NCBI GenBank assembly: GCA_956465555.1
Contig: OY101122.1
Coordinates: 2,243,001 to 2,307,000, forward strand
DNA: 64,000 nucleotides
Source: Nitzschia sp. pyKryTriq1
Taxonomy: Eukaryota; Bacillariophyta; Bacillariophyceae; Bacillariales; Bacillariaceae
Reading direction: 5' to 3'
Made by a program: the position numbers and the translations under genes
Notes under the pieces: model-generated
Databases searched by the model: none
What the model was told of the DNA's origin: nothing
The model's input: the letters and a program-made list of their open reading frames with translations, nothing else
Shown: positions 13,035 to 24,193 of the stretch, piece after piece
Layout: each line of letters begins with the position of its first letter
Numbering within the stretch: the first letter of the stretch is position 1

Positions 13035-13775
13035 GATATATATCGTCTCTCTCTTTGGAACGAACGAATGTAAAGTAGATATACTACTTGTAGATCGATC
13101 CGATCGAAGGAAAGAAGAAGAATGACCGTGCTTCTTGCGTCGCGATGATCGATGGCGATGATTAATTTTGATGATGCATGCCTGCCTGCGGAAGGGGAAG
13201 GAGAATTTCATTCTTGTTTGTTTGGATGGATCGATCTTTTGTACAAATTGTACTGCATGCATACGCACGGTACGAAGATGTGCACAAAAACCAACCCAAG
13301 GCTCGAAGTTGTTCCTCGGAATTTTTCTGAAAGAGAGCCAATCAAAAAGAACACAAAGATACTGTATGTACAGTAGTCGCATGAAGCGCGTGCGTGCGTC
13401 AGATTTGTTTTTCGTTTAAAAGCGCTCGCTCGCTCGACTGACACCCCCTGGCTACACGTGGCACGTACATAGATCCGTCAGTGCATAGTACCGTTTTGCT
13501 CTGCGCGGGTTGAAACGCGATCTTTCGCGAGAGATCCAAGATGCATTCTTTGACGACTCCTCCTGCCTGATGCAGATGCACAACATCATCAGCTCTCAGC
13601 GCATCAACCCTGCCGACGACTCTCGACAAAAGATGCATGCGGGAATGGTTGATGCTGATACTGATGCAAAGTAAGGAAGATCGACTCCCAATTCCAAAGT
13701 CCAAATCGAAAGTCCAAATCGAAAGTCCAAATCCAAATCCAAATCCAACAGCAAACTAAACGAGCAACAACAACA
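13035..13775. other. Divergent promoter region, protease / carboxylesterase
   Basis: About 740 bp separate the starts of two divergently transcribed genes, so both promoters must lie here. There are homopyrimidine tracts and short repeats (CGAAAGTCCAAAT units at about 13705-13745 just before the esterase start). No gene is supported; the minus frames seen here continue the protease exon upstream without added domains. Confidence 0.5.
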
Positions 13776-16700
13776 ATGACGAGATATCGGCTTTCGTCCG
13801 GCGTTCTTCCGATCTTTCTCTTTGCATTCCTCGTTTGGAGAATCCTCCACGAGAATAGTACGAGTACTAGTACTAGCAATACATCAGGCTCTACAACTAC
13901 GAGTACGAGTACAAGTACCAGTACACGAAGTGGCTCCAATTCCTTCTTGTTTTCAGAAGCCGCTTCTTCCAGCGACGACGAAGAATCCTCCTCCTCCTCC
14001 TCATCGTCGTCGTCCTCTTTTTCTTCTTGGTATGTGCGAGTGAATCTTCCAGGATTGGGAACCCTGCAGGGGATTCGTAGTCTCGGATTGGACTTTTTTG
14101 GAGGGATTCCCTATGCGGCACCGCCCGTGGGGAATTTACGATGGGCGCCACCCGAAGAACCACCCAGCTGGAGACCCCATGTCTTGGATGCGACACAATT
14201 CGGACCCGATTGTTATCAAGTCGTTGATCACGTCATGAATCCCTTGGCCGATCCCAATCAAATGTCCGAAGATTGTTTGTATCTCAACATTTACACACCG
14301 GCCGGTGCGGCATCCCTTCCCAAAAACAAGTCATTGTTGCCCGTCATGATTTGGTTCCATGGCGGTGCCTTTCAACAGGGGGCGGCCAAACGTCCCGAAT
14401 ACGATGGCCGACGTTTGGCGCAAGAAGAAAATGTCATTGTCGTGACGGCCAATTACCGGCTGGGTTCGCTCGGATTTTTGGTCAGCAGCGAGTTGGGCCT
14501 GTATGGGAACTATGGATTAATGGATCAACGTGCCGTACTGTATTGGGTCCAACAGCACATTCCCCACTTTGGTGGCAATGCCGATTCCATTACCCTCTTT
14601 GGTGAATCGGCGGGCGCGGTCATGATTGGACTCCATTTATTAATGGAAAATCAAGTCGTCGTCCCTCATCATTCCAACAAGAACAAAAACAAAAATAACA
14701 GCCGACAAAGGAAGAATCATCCTGACGAACGAGAACAACAACAAGAACGACAACAACAACAAGAGCAAGATGGACAGGAGCAGCAATATGATGTTCCACG
14801 TTTATTTCATCGGGCGATATTACAATCCAATCCAATGGGGTATCAATTCCGATCAGTCGTCGTGGCGGATTTTTTGGGAGATGCCCTCCGGCGTGCCGTC
14901 GATTGTCGCGATATCATTTGTTTACGAGGAGAACCCGTCGAAGAAATTATGCGGGCCCAATCGAGTTTGATGGGTATTCCACGAAGTGTGGGAGACTTTT
15001 TTGCGTGGGGGCCTACATTGACGCATCATAGACAAGTTTCTTGGAATGCTGTGGGTGCGGGAGGAGGAGGAGGAAGTGGTGCAAGTGGAAACAGTGGTAG
15101 TGGTGGGGCAAGTGGAGGAGGCGTTGGCGGCGGCGGTGCTAGTGGTGGAGCAAATACTGCCAGTAAGGGTGGTGGTGGTGGTGGTAGAGGAGGTAGAGGA
15201 GGTAGTAGGTCTACCGACTTTTCCACGACCTTGTTATTGGAAGAACGATCCCTCTTTTCCGTCGAAACCTATGCCAAACAACGAGAATCGAGTAAATTCG
15301 CCGTCAATGTCAGTCAACCACTGTTGAATTTACATTTGGTTCCCGATGAAATACCCATTATTATCGGAACCAACAAGCATGAGGGGGAAATGTTTGTTCA
15401 CAGCGCCTTTCCACTCACCATGTCCAAGGCCGTCTACTGGATGTTTGTGGGAGCATTGTTCAAGGATTCGGCGTCGCGAGTACTCAAACACTATCGTACC
15501 TACGTGACGCAGCTCGAAGAGGAAGCTCAAGGGATTGCCGAAAAGCAATTGTTGGAAGAAGAACATCGACAATATTATATTGAGCATCAAGATGAACTCG
15601 AACAAGATTATGCTTGGATACTGGCTCAAAGCAGCAGCAATAGCGGCAACGTTGGTGATGATGCTTATGACGATGATGATGACGACGAGTCTGGACGGCG
15701 TCAAGTTGTGACACCCGAAACGGTCGAACAATTGGTCAATACTTTCAACTCGGGAGGAGGTGATGGCATTACCAGCACTGGTAATAGTACCACCACGGAT
15801 GACAAAACACCTTGGTGGCGTCGCGCCATGAATCGAGTCCTAGAAACACCGGATCCGCAAGTGATTGAAGCCCGCCGAGTGGCCCGTCAAGAACGAATCA
15901 AGGAACGAGCCCGGATGCGAGCACTCAAAGAAGCTGCCAAGGTGGTGGTGGATTATCGACCCGTCATGAGTCGCATCATCAACGACTACCTGTTTCGATG
16001 TCCCAGTTGGCACTATGCCCATTTGCTGTCCCGGAATCGAGTCGTCCGGAAACACAAAACGAATAACGTGTACGTGTATCGATTCAGTCAACCGACGCAT
16101 GTACCAGGATACAAGGAATGTTGGGGAAAGGTACGTAGTCTACTGTGCTCTACTCTACTCTACTCTAATGTATGGTGGGTGGACTGATTTCTTAGTCTAT
16201 CGATGATGATGATTATGAGTCTCACATTGAAACCTTCTTCTTCTTTGCTCTTCTCTGCTGCTGCCATGCTGCTGCGCTTCCATGCTCTGCTGCTGCTGCC
16301 ATGCTCTGCTGCTGCTGCTGCTGCTGCTGCTACCATATAGTCCTGCCATACCGCCGAACTACCCTACGTCTTTCGTTCGATGGAAGTGATTCGTAGCAAT
16401 TACTCGACTTTGAGCAAAATTGCCCAGGCCGAAGCTCCGACTGCACCCGAATATCCCTTTACCGACATGTTCAATGCCTATCGACAAATCTTGGGTCGAT
16501 TGGAGGACAGCAACAATAATAATCCCAACAAGAAGAAGAACAAGCCAGGAGAGAACTATCGTGAAGGACCTGGAGGACTGGGAATCGAAGATATCATGAC
16601 ATCGGCTGGTTCTTCGTCTTCTACCAGTAGTACTACTAGTAGTACTACTTCTGGTACTTCGTCATCGCCGCCCCAATCCAACCATACCATGTCCTTTCAA

Positions 16701-17635
16701 CGTATTCTGAAACATTTCTTTGACGATTACTTTCAGCGAGACGCGGATGATGAAACGTCAGCGGACATGGCCCAACGATGGGTAGCCTTTGCTCGGACGG
16801 GAGATCCCAACTATGAAGATTCCAAAGTGGAATGGGTTCCCTGGCGATACATTCCGGGAGACCAAAAAGAATCTATGGATGATTTGGACCGCCGTCAATC
16901 TTCTAGTGGTAGTAGAAGCGGCAGTAGCAAAGATCCACTGAGTGAGCTTTTCACAGAAGACTTGTGGATGGAAACCAGTGGCGAAGATGACTCGTGGGAG
17001 GATGACGAAGCAAGACTTGGGCGAGTCCTTCGAGAGCGAGCCCTACAAGCGCTCAATATGGAAGTGATTGAGGAGGATGAGCTTCGGACAGAGCTGAGAA
17101 AAACCAAGGTCACAAAACCAGATCCCGACAACCCTTTCTTTTCCTTGAAAGTCTTATCTTATTTGGGCATTACGTCACCAAGAGACCACCACGAGGCTGC
17201 TGAATCATCCACCAGCAGTGGAAACCTTCCTCGAGATGTCGTACGGCAAGCCCAGAAAGCCGCACAGGAAATGGGTGTGTTGGGAACGGGTCTCAAGGGA
17301 GACGATCGAGGAGGTGGGATTTTTCAACTTCCACAACAGACAAGCTGGGATGATGACTTTTTCCCACAGCTCTTGGAGCTCATGTGGCCTCCCGAAGGTC
17401 GCCTGGTCGAGCGTGACTGTACATGTGACTTTTGGGATCGCATTCGATGTAAGTTTGATGGTGGTTGTGGCGGCTGCTGGTGCTGTTGTTGATAGTTCTG
17501 TTTCTGTTTTTGTTTTGTGGAGTGTTTTGTGGAGTGTACTATCATGATTTTGATCTCAAGCAAGGCACTAACCATTCGCATCTTCTGTTCTTACTGACAT
17601 TCCCTTTCTCTACTCTACTACTAGATCGCTACTAA
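13776..17635 (+). CDS. Type-B carboxylesterase/lipase (cholinesterase family), membrane-anchored or secreted
   Basis: Exons 13776-16130 and 16341-17448, probably a tiny third exon 17625-17635 (GTAAGT donor at 17449, CTACTAG acceptor) giving a C terminus FWDRIRYRY; without that splice the frame ends at 17492 in a Cys-rich tail. Spliced product 1157 residues. A hydrophobic N terminus (LPIFLFAFLVW) is a signal peptide or anchor. Family motifs: GIPYAAPPVGNLRW, EDCLYLNIYTPA, nucleophile Ser278 in FGESAGA, acid Glu536 in GTNKHEGEM, and His788 in CHTAELPYVF, which is created exactly across the first intron; WVAFARTGDPN matches the C-terminal part of the fold. Two long inserts, a Gly/Ser tract (about residues 427-480) and an acidic, Gln/Glu-rich segment (about 575-690), make it roughly twice the usual 550 residues. 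It hydrolyses esters; the substrate is unknown. Confidence 0.92.
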
Positions 17636-17783
17636 CTTTCTACTCTAGTAGACCAGTAGAGTCTGAGTACCACTATTACTGGTTACCAATAGTCAAAGCG
17701 TTCCAACGGCAGAGTAGATATTCCAGCACTTGGTGATAGTACTACTACTTCGTAGTATAGTATATTAGTCTATAAGACTACTA

Positions 17784-18575
17784 TTACGCTTCATGTTCTA
17801 TACGCCGTGGCATTTGCGGCATAATATCCCCGCAGCTATGGCTCGTACTACTTGGAGCCAGCTTGTTCTTGGTAGTAGTAGAAGGTTTGGGAAGTTCAAA
17901 GCTTCTTCGATAAGGAGACGGTGGAAGTGAGTCTTCCGAGGCCAGCATATCCCATCGATCGGCTGATCGCACGGAGCGATACGAGGTCACCGGAGGCAAG
18001 TCTTCAAAGCGCTCCAACAACAACGCTTGTTGCGGAAACTTTTTTAATAGTAGGAGCGATGCTGATTCAAATTCAACGGCTGTGCTTCTGTCACTGTCAC
18101 TGTCACTGTCGTCGTCCGTAGTAATAGATCCCAGTGAGCTAATGCTGCTAACCGTGACGTGGAAACTGAGGCTTTTTACAATCCCTTCTGGCCCCCTAGT
18201 TGTTGCTGTTGCTGCTGCTGCTGTTGTTGCTTTTGTCGGTTGCACTCCCATACTCAACGACTTTTGCATAGTTTTTTGTTTGGTTGTTTTCGCTGGGTCG
18301 TCGTCGTTGCTCTTGCGATGGTCGGTTCCATCTGTTCTCCATCTTGGAGGGCGTCTTGTTCGCGACCTTGATGTTGGTTCTGGTGACGAGGACGACGACG
18401 ACGAAGGTGGTTTCAACGCCGACGGCGAGTGTGGCAGTGTCAGAGAAATGCTTTCCACTTTCACTTTCTCTTGGTGGTGGTGGTGGTGGTGGTGGTGGTG
18501 CTCGTCGCCAACATTAGCAACACTGCTCGTCAACAGGCAAGAAACAGATGTGGTTATTTTCGGAGAGGGGTTCAT
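17784..18575 (-). CDS. Ser/Thr-rich protein of unknown function
   Basis: Single frame, 263 residues from the ATG at 18575 (the open frame extends slightly upstream but without another ATG). It has a His9 run near residue 27, Ser and Thr/Ala homopolymers, an Asp-Ser acidic patch (DDDSDSDSDRS), and a more ordered C-terminal third containing LLLLKKFPQQALLLERFEDLPP, SYRSVRSADRWDML and SLPPSPYRRSFELP. The repeated -KSLS- motifs (MQKSLSMG, IVKSLSFH) resemble phosphorylation sites. No signal peptide, membrane span or recognised domain. It is convergent with the esterase. Similar in style to the other small disordered proteins in this window, but I see no shared motif. Confidence 0.55.
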   Translation of the reverse strand: MNPSPKITTSVSCLLTSSVANVGDEHHHHHHHHHQEKVKVESISLTLPHSPSALKPPSSSSSSSPEPTSRSRTRRPPRWRTDGTDHRKSNDDDPAKTTKQKTMQKSLSMGVQPTKATTAAAATATTRGPEGIVKSLSFHVTVSSISSLGSITTDDDSDSDSDRSTAVEFESASLLLLKKFPQQALLLERFEDLPPVTSYRSVRSADRWDMLASEDSLPPSPYRRSFELPKPSTTTKNKLAPSSTSHSCGDIMPQMPRRIEHEA

Positions 18576-20065
18576 GGTCACCAATCGGTGGAAGTAGTAT
18601 TGTTATCGGTATATGCTTTGAATGGGCGTGGTGGTGGTATCATAATGCGTTGCGTTGCGATGCGTTGCTGATGTTACCGCCGACCAATCAATCAATCAAT
18701 CCGAAGCGCATTTATCTGGTCCAAGGCGGGTTCGAGTGAAAAGAAGTGTAGTGATGTACAGTACAGTACAGTACAGTACCGGTAATATGAATGAATGTAG
18801 TGATGCACGAATGGATGTACAGTACCGTGCCGTACGGTGTGGTAGTGTTGAATGCAACGCGCGAGGCGTCGCCTGGGAAAATGTCTCTTCGAACGCAATG
18901 ACCAGTATACAGCAAATCCTTGGTAGGAAGTGTACCATTGGTCCTTTTTGCTCGCATTCATTGATTGTTTGGTTCGGGTTGAGGGTTATGCTCCTGCCCA
19001 CCACTCTCCCGGATTGATCTTTTTGAAAATGTCAACGAGAGCTCGTCCGCTTTCTTCGCTCGGTTCTTGTCTTCGGTTCCTTTAATTGAAAATTAGCGAC
19101 TCTAAATGCATTATTTGTATTGCTTGACACGATTCTTCCTTCTCCTTTATACGGACCTATGCCCTTGACACATCGTTTTCAAAAAGCGAATTTTCAGTTC
19201 AATAAGGCATAAAGCAAGTACGTACGTATGTCATCAGCCACCGTATTATCGGCGCGCTTTTTAACGAGGGAGAACAAGGAGAAATTCGTACGTATTGCAA
19301 CGTTTATTAAATACGTATAAGAGAAGAAGTTCTGCGGACAGCAGATACTGGTACTTCACGTGGGAAAGAGCAAGGAGGAATAAGCTCCTCGTTCACTTCA
19401 CTTCCGTACAAGTTCTGTTTGTGATGATATTGTGTGCAACGTCAGTAACTTTTAACTTCCACTACCATCTGTTTGAAGTTGAAAAGACTGAACGATGACA
19501 CCAATCATCAATCCCGGTACCGATATTGTACTAGTCTACCACGAAAGACACCGAAATGAGCAGATGATAGATGAATGAATGATTTAAAGGGAATGTCTTC
19601 TGTATTTGTTTGGCGCTCTGCCAATTTGAAGATGTCTGATTTTCATTAAGTAAAGCTGCAATTCCAACAAAAATGTGTGATTTGCATTAAGTAAATCTGC
19701 CAATACAACAGGAAAAAAATTGATGACATTGCCTTCTTTCAACGAATCAAAATTGATTGCTAGAATTTTCGACCTGACGTGGTCGAATCGGGCATATTAA
19801 ACGGTGTCAAGTTTGGCTTTCGCTTCAAACACACGCCCTATTGGTTTCGATAGACAACATTCTTGTTGCAGTATGATGTACCGGTAGTGCACACCTACTA
19901 GAAGAAGGAGACAAGAAGAATCCAACAATCATCGAATGCATGAGAACGCGAGATTCATTCGTCGTCCGCAAAAATAATATGCTGTAGACACAATTTCCAA
20001 TCGTCTATTTTGGACACTGCTCATAAAACACTTACGCCCACCCCTTCCCGTACAGCAGCCACACG
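18576..20065. other. Intergenic region without supported genes
   Basis: About 1.5 kb. It contains a GTACA tandem tract at 18757-18780, and a direct repeat of about 42 bp (TGATTTTCATTAAGTAAAGCTG at 19637 and TGATTTGCATTAAGTAAATCTG at 19679). Overlapping minus-strand frames at 18692-19004 exist only because of the GTACA repeat. The last few hundred bases should contain the promoter of the TPR-like gene at 20066. Confidence 0.5.
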
Positions 20066-20797
20066 ATGACATCTTCCCCCACTCCATCAGCATCATGCAG
20101 TCTGGACCAAGCTATCCGATTGAACAATGATGGTACCGCTCACGCTATGAACGGCGACGACGACCGTGCCATTGCTTCCTTCTCTCGGTCTCTGTGCATG
20201 TTCAAGCAGCTCATCTCGCAAGAAGAACCAGCGGATGAAGCAAACGAGGACCAATCGATGAGTGACGACTCCTCTGATCGATCACCTTCTCAGCTCCATT
20301 CCACGGGCCACGCTCTGCCGCAACTTCGAGACTCCGGCTTCTTCCTCTTCAACCAGGTCACGAGTCTCGCCCACACCACTTCCATCCGACCGGAGGACAA
20401 CCACATCTACTGCTCCATCATCATCCTCAACCTGGCCGTCTTGCACCACCAAACCGCACTCCGCGGCGACTCCCTCGCTCGAAGGTCCGACGCCCTTCGC
20501 AAGGCTGAGCGATTCTACGACATGGTGACTGCGATCCTTGCCAACGAGCAGTACGCAGTTTTGAGCGAGTACCAACCAACGGGTGTCCTCGCTCGCCTGG
20601 CGGCATTGAACAACCTTGCCTACATCCGCATGGAAAAGGGAGACTTTTCCGCATCGGGCCACTGCTTCCAAATGCTCGCGTGGCTGGTTAACTTGACACA
20701 AGTCGAAGAATCAAGTATCTTTGACGAACAAGACCTCGAGGGCATGATGCTCAACGTGCTCATGGCCAACCGTCAATCCGTGGCACCTGCTGCTTGA
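20066..20797 (+). CDS. Tetratricopeptide-repeat-like protein
   Basis: Single exon, 243 residues. The N terminus LDQAIRLNNDGTAHAMNGDDDRAIASFSRSL fits a TPR helix pair (residues about 13-45). A second region, IYCSIIILNLAVLHHQTALRGDSLARRSDALRKAERFYDM (about 111-155), and a third, LAALNNLAYIRMEKGDFSASGHCFQML (about 180-210), repeat the A-x-x-x-G-x-x-x-x-A pattern. TPR arrays are protein-protein interaction scaffolds; no partner can be named. Codons are clearly richer in C at the third position (CTC, TTC, AAC, ATC) than in neighbouring genes, possibly reflecting high expression or a different history. It is flanked by long gene-poor stretches. Confidence 0.7.
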   Translation: MTSSPTPSASCSLDQAIRLNNDGTAHAMNGDDDRAIASFSRSLCMFKQLISQEEPADEANEDQSMSDDSSDRSPSQLHSTGHALPQLRDSGFFLFNQVTSLAHTTSIRPEDNHIYCSIIILNLAVLHHQTALRGDSLARRSDALRKAERFYDMVTAILANEQYAVLSEYQPTGVLARLAALNNLAYIRMEKGDFSASGHCFQMLAWLVNLTQVEESSIFDEQDLEGMMLNVLMANRQSVAPAA

Positions 20798-22321
20798 TTG
20801 ATCATTGAACATACTACTTCTACTTCCACTACCCCCGCTCCCATCGCAGCAAGAAGCTAAGCATACGCTGCTGCTGCTGCTGCTGCTTGTATACTACTAC
20901 CAACCAACCATCCGAACAAACGTGCCTTGTTCTTGTACATACTTGTACCGCACACTCACGACTGTACTAACAACATCAAGCTCCATCGGAGGATGACCAC
21001 CAGCATGGATGGATGGAACAACCCGCGCTGCTATTATTACTGCTACTACTTCGTCACGACGACAAATCAATTTTCCTAGCTCCTGCTACTAAAACACCAA
21101 TAGCTTTACTAGTTTACCATCATCATCATCATCATCAAATAATAAGAATCATCATCAAACGATTTTTCTTCTTTCAGCTACTAGTAGATTGCTCTAGCTG
21201 CTTCCTTTGCTACTTGTGCTACTCTACTACTCTAGAGTGGAGAGCTATTCTACCGCTAGTTTCTGTAGTCTACTCGTACTCTACTACCGGTAGTAGAGAG
21301 AATATTCTACTCGATACTCTAGCTACTAGTAGTAGTAGATGACGGTTTAGCCTCTGCTCTAAGTAGATTAGCAAAAGGCATGGTGGTACGAAAACACGAC
21401 TATTCATTCTTCAATCACGCCACTGCGTTTATCTTTCATGCGGCGGCGAATGAAATGAAAGAGGCCCAGCTGCTTTTCAAAGGGCACATGTAGGAGATGA
21501 AACGTTCTCGTCAAGATGTCATTCGTTCTTAATTACTCGAGTACGAGTAGAAGTACGCTTGGCGGCCGGCATTGCCAATCAAAATCGATTCTTCATGCAT
21601 ACGTGGTGGTGTGGGAGGGAATTTCTACCTACAACGTAGCTAACGATATGCTACTCGTAGTATGTAGTAAACAACACACCAACTTTTTATATGATTGCTT
21701 CGAAACCTTGATTTCATTTGATGACTGGTTCATACAGGGACAGGGACAGCAGCAGGTCCAAGCACCTACTACAGTACCGGTACAGTAGTACAATTCACCC
21801 TCGATTACGACCTACTTTGATTGGCTACTGCTCCTAGTATACATACAAATAATAATAAAGAGTAGTAGATAGTGGGGTACCGGTAGCTGTTGAAGTTTAG
21901 CGAGATTGAAGATCGATGAGGTCTACCTACCGGTACTAATTACGCTCTTCTATTCTCTACCATACTAGCTCCTAGTAGCTACTACTAGTAGCAGACTCTT
22001 TACAGATGATGATTGGATTTAGCAGTAGAAGTAGTGGTGCTATTACTACTCTAGTAGAGTAGGAGCAGTAGTAATTCTTCCTTCTGCAGCACCAGCAAAA
22101 AAGAGTGCACACTATCTCATTAGTGCCACCGAGTGCCTTGTCGATCGATAACTGGATCATCGAAGAAGAAGAAGAAGTACACCAGAAGTACTAGTACCAG
22201 TACTACTACTCTAGAGTAGATCATGCTGTAGTGCGAGGAGACTACCGGTAGTAGCTAGCTAGTATGTATAATCGTACATGGTGCTACTGCTAGTAGATGG
22301 TACTAGATGGTAGTATTACTA
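20798..22321. other. Intergenic region, CTAG/TAGTAG rich
   Basis: About 1.5 kb with no supported gene. Short simple repeats (CTG and CAT runs near 20865-20887 and 21118-21135) and dense CTAGTAG / TACCGGTA palindromes. The short open frames on both strands consist mainly of the repeat translations. Confidence 0.5.
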
Positions 22322-24193
22322 CTATGACTTTTTGCGGCCAAAGAACGAGAACGGTGCTCCTGGTTGTGGTATTTGAGAAGGATTGGTTTGGCTCCGCTCT
22401 TGTTGCAGTTGTTGTTGTTGTTGTTGCCGTTCTTGTTGCTCTCGGGACCATGCTTCTTGAATCGCTTCGACGGCATTCGTAGCGTCCTGTAAAATGGCTT
22501 TTCGAATCGCGTTGGTACCTCTTTCTTCCACTTTGGCTCGAGACGCGGGTAGGAGACGTAGGAGTAGCTTGGGGAATTCAATCTGAATGGCACATTCAAT
22601 ATCCAATTGAAAACCAACACCCGTCGGAGCAGGATTTTTTTGGTCGAGTGTCGTCGGTGGTGGTGGTGAAGATGCTGCTGCTGCTGCTCCTGCTCCTGCT
22701 TCTCCTGCTAATGACGAGGAAGAACTTCTTGTTGGTGGCGGCGACAATGACAATGACGATTCCTCGTCAGATGATCCTGCTGCTGATGATGATGATGATG
22801 ATGATGATGATTTGCGTGAGTAAATAGAAACTTGAGTGATGGCTCTTGTCTCGGAGGGCCTATAAGATGATACCGAGGATAATAATAATTGGTGTTGATC
22901 ATCAGTCCTCGTCATGCTGGTGGTCGTGCCATGTCCTCCTCCTTCCTCTTCTTTTTCCTCTTTAGGATCATCATCATGATCATGATCATCATTGGTGCTG
23001 CTGCCGCCCATCAATTTCTGTACCAACCATACGACCGGTGCTGGTCCCACCATTCGTTTCTTATCGGCAATGAGATGGAATTGGTATACCATATCTTGAC
23101 GATTTTCGCGTGCTGGTGCTTCTAGTAGTAGTATCGATCGTTCCTCATTGTCGTTCTTCTTCTTCTTCTTCTTCTTCTTCTCTTTTAAAGAAGCGCCACC
23201 ACCACTACCACCACCAAAGAACGACGAACGCCTTGTTGTTGTTCCACCTACGAGTCCTCTCGTAGTAGGAGTACTACTAGGGGATGTAGATGTACTACTA
23301 ATACTAGTAGTATCTGTTTGTGATGGAGGAAAGAGCTGACATCCATTCATGACGCTATTGATGGTTTTGAACCCTGGAAATTGGGCTTCCGTCTCGGTAA
23401 CCAACGCCGCAATTTGGACTTGTTGTTGTTGTTGTTGTTGTTGCTGTTGTTGCGGATGATGGCGGTGTGAATGTGGCAACGACGACGACGATGAAAGACG
23501 CCAAAGAGGATTCTTGTTGTTGTTCTTGTTGTTGTTGTTGGATCCAACAGTGCTGCTGCTGCCGCCGCCAATGGCCAATACTTCGGGCAACGCATCCATT
23601 CCATAGTACTTTTCACAAGCCAGTCTCCAGAGTCCTGCGACACTACCATCATCATCCTCAGCACCAGCCCCACCACCCCCATTTCTGCTAGAATCATCAT
23701 CATCGTGATCAGCATCCTTGCCATCATCACCAGTAAGTAATAGTATTATTGGAACCTCTTGACAGGGTCGTTTTCCTCCCGCCGACAAGAACAAATTCCG
23801 TACCGATGGTCGTTCGAGAAATTCTCTCAAGACGGCCGGATCATCACACGGGGGGTTGTGAAGTTCTGTCAAGAGTTGGCATTGTGCTTGAAACGTCAAA
23901 GTTGCCTTGTTGTTGCTGTTGCTGTTGTTGTTGCTGTTGTTGCTCTTGTTGTAGGTTTTGGTATTACTGCTTATTGGGTTCTTTTTCGCTTCGCAAAAGC
24001 AGCAGAAGCCGTTGTTCATCCTGACGGTATCATCGTTATTAGTAATCGTAGTAGAGCAGGGCACCAACACCATTAGCGCGACAATGAATAATGCCCGCAC
24101 TACCATTACTGCTTTGACTCGAAATAATAATAGACGAAAGAAGGAGGATGGGGCGGTCGCCGCCAGCAAGATCATCACCATGATCATGCTCAT
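22322..24193 (-). CDS. Probable DUF1997/SRPBCC-like protein with hydrophobic N terminus
   Basis: Single frame, 623 residues. Hydrophobic stretches in the first 50 residues (MVMILLAATAPSSFF, VVRALFIVALMVLVPC) suggest a signal peptide or membrane anchor. Conserved-looking blocks, separated by Ser/Asn/Gln/Lys homopolymers: LREFLERPSVRNLFLSAGG, LWRLACEKYYGMDALPEVLA, QFPGFKTINSVMNGCQLF, MVYQFHLIADKKRMVGPAPVVWLVQKLMG, and a C-terminal IQIEFPKLLLRLLPASRAKVEERGTNAIRKAI. The order (FPG block, query-like beta strands, PVVWL.., then a FP-LL-LLP block) resembles the DUF1997 family of plant and cyanobacterial proteins with an SRPBCC fold. That match is from memory of the pattern and should be treated as tentative. 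Five low-complexity inserts double its length. Confidence 0.65.
   Translation of the reverse strand: MSMIMVMILLAATAPSSFFRLLLFRVKAVMVVRALFIVALMVLVPCSTTITNNDDTVRMNNGFCCFCEAKKNPISSNTKTYNKSNNSNNNSNSNNKATLTFQAQCQLLTELHNPPCDDPAVLREFLERPSVRNLFLSAGGKRPCQEVPIILLLTGDDGKDADHDDDDSSRNGGGGAGAEDDDGSVAGLWRLACEKYYGMDALPEVLAIGGGSSSTVGSNNNNKNNNKNPLWRLSSSSSLPHSHRHHPQQQQQQQQQQQVQIAALVTETEAQFPGFKTINSVMNGCQLFPPSQTDTTSISSTSTSPSSTPTTRGLVGGTTTRRSSFFGGGSGGGASLKEKKKKKKKKNDNEERSILLLEAPARENRQDMVYQFHLIADKKRMVGPAPVVWLVQKLMGGSSTNDDHDHDDDPKEEKEEEGGGHGTTTSMTRTDDQHQLLLSSVSSYRPSETRAITQVSIYSRKSSSSSSSSSAAGSSDEESSLSLSPPPTRSSSSSLAGEAGAGAAAAASSPPPPTTLDQKNPAPTGVGFQLDIECAIQIEFPKLLLRLLPASRAKVEERGTNAIRKAILQDATNAVEAIQEAWSREQQERQQQQQQLQQERSQTNPSQIPQPGAPFSFFGRKKS

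Noticed and set aside
18692-19004. Overlapping minus-strand frames near the GTACA repeat
   Set aside because: Three overlapping frames are kept open by the repeat; none has a plausible product.
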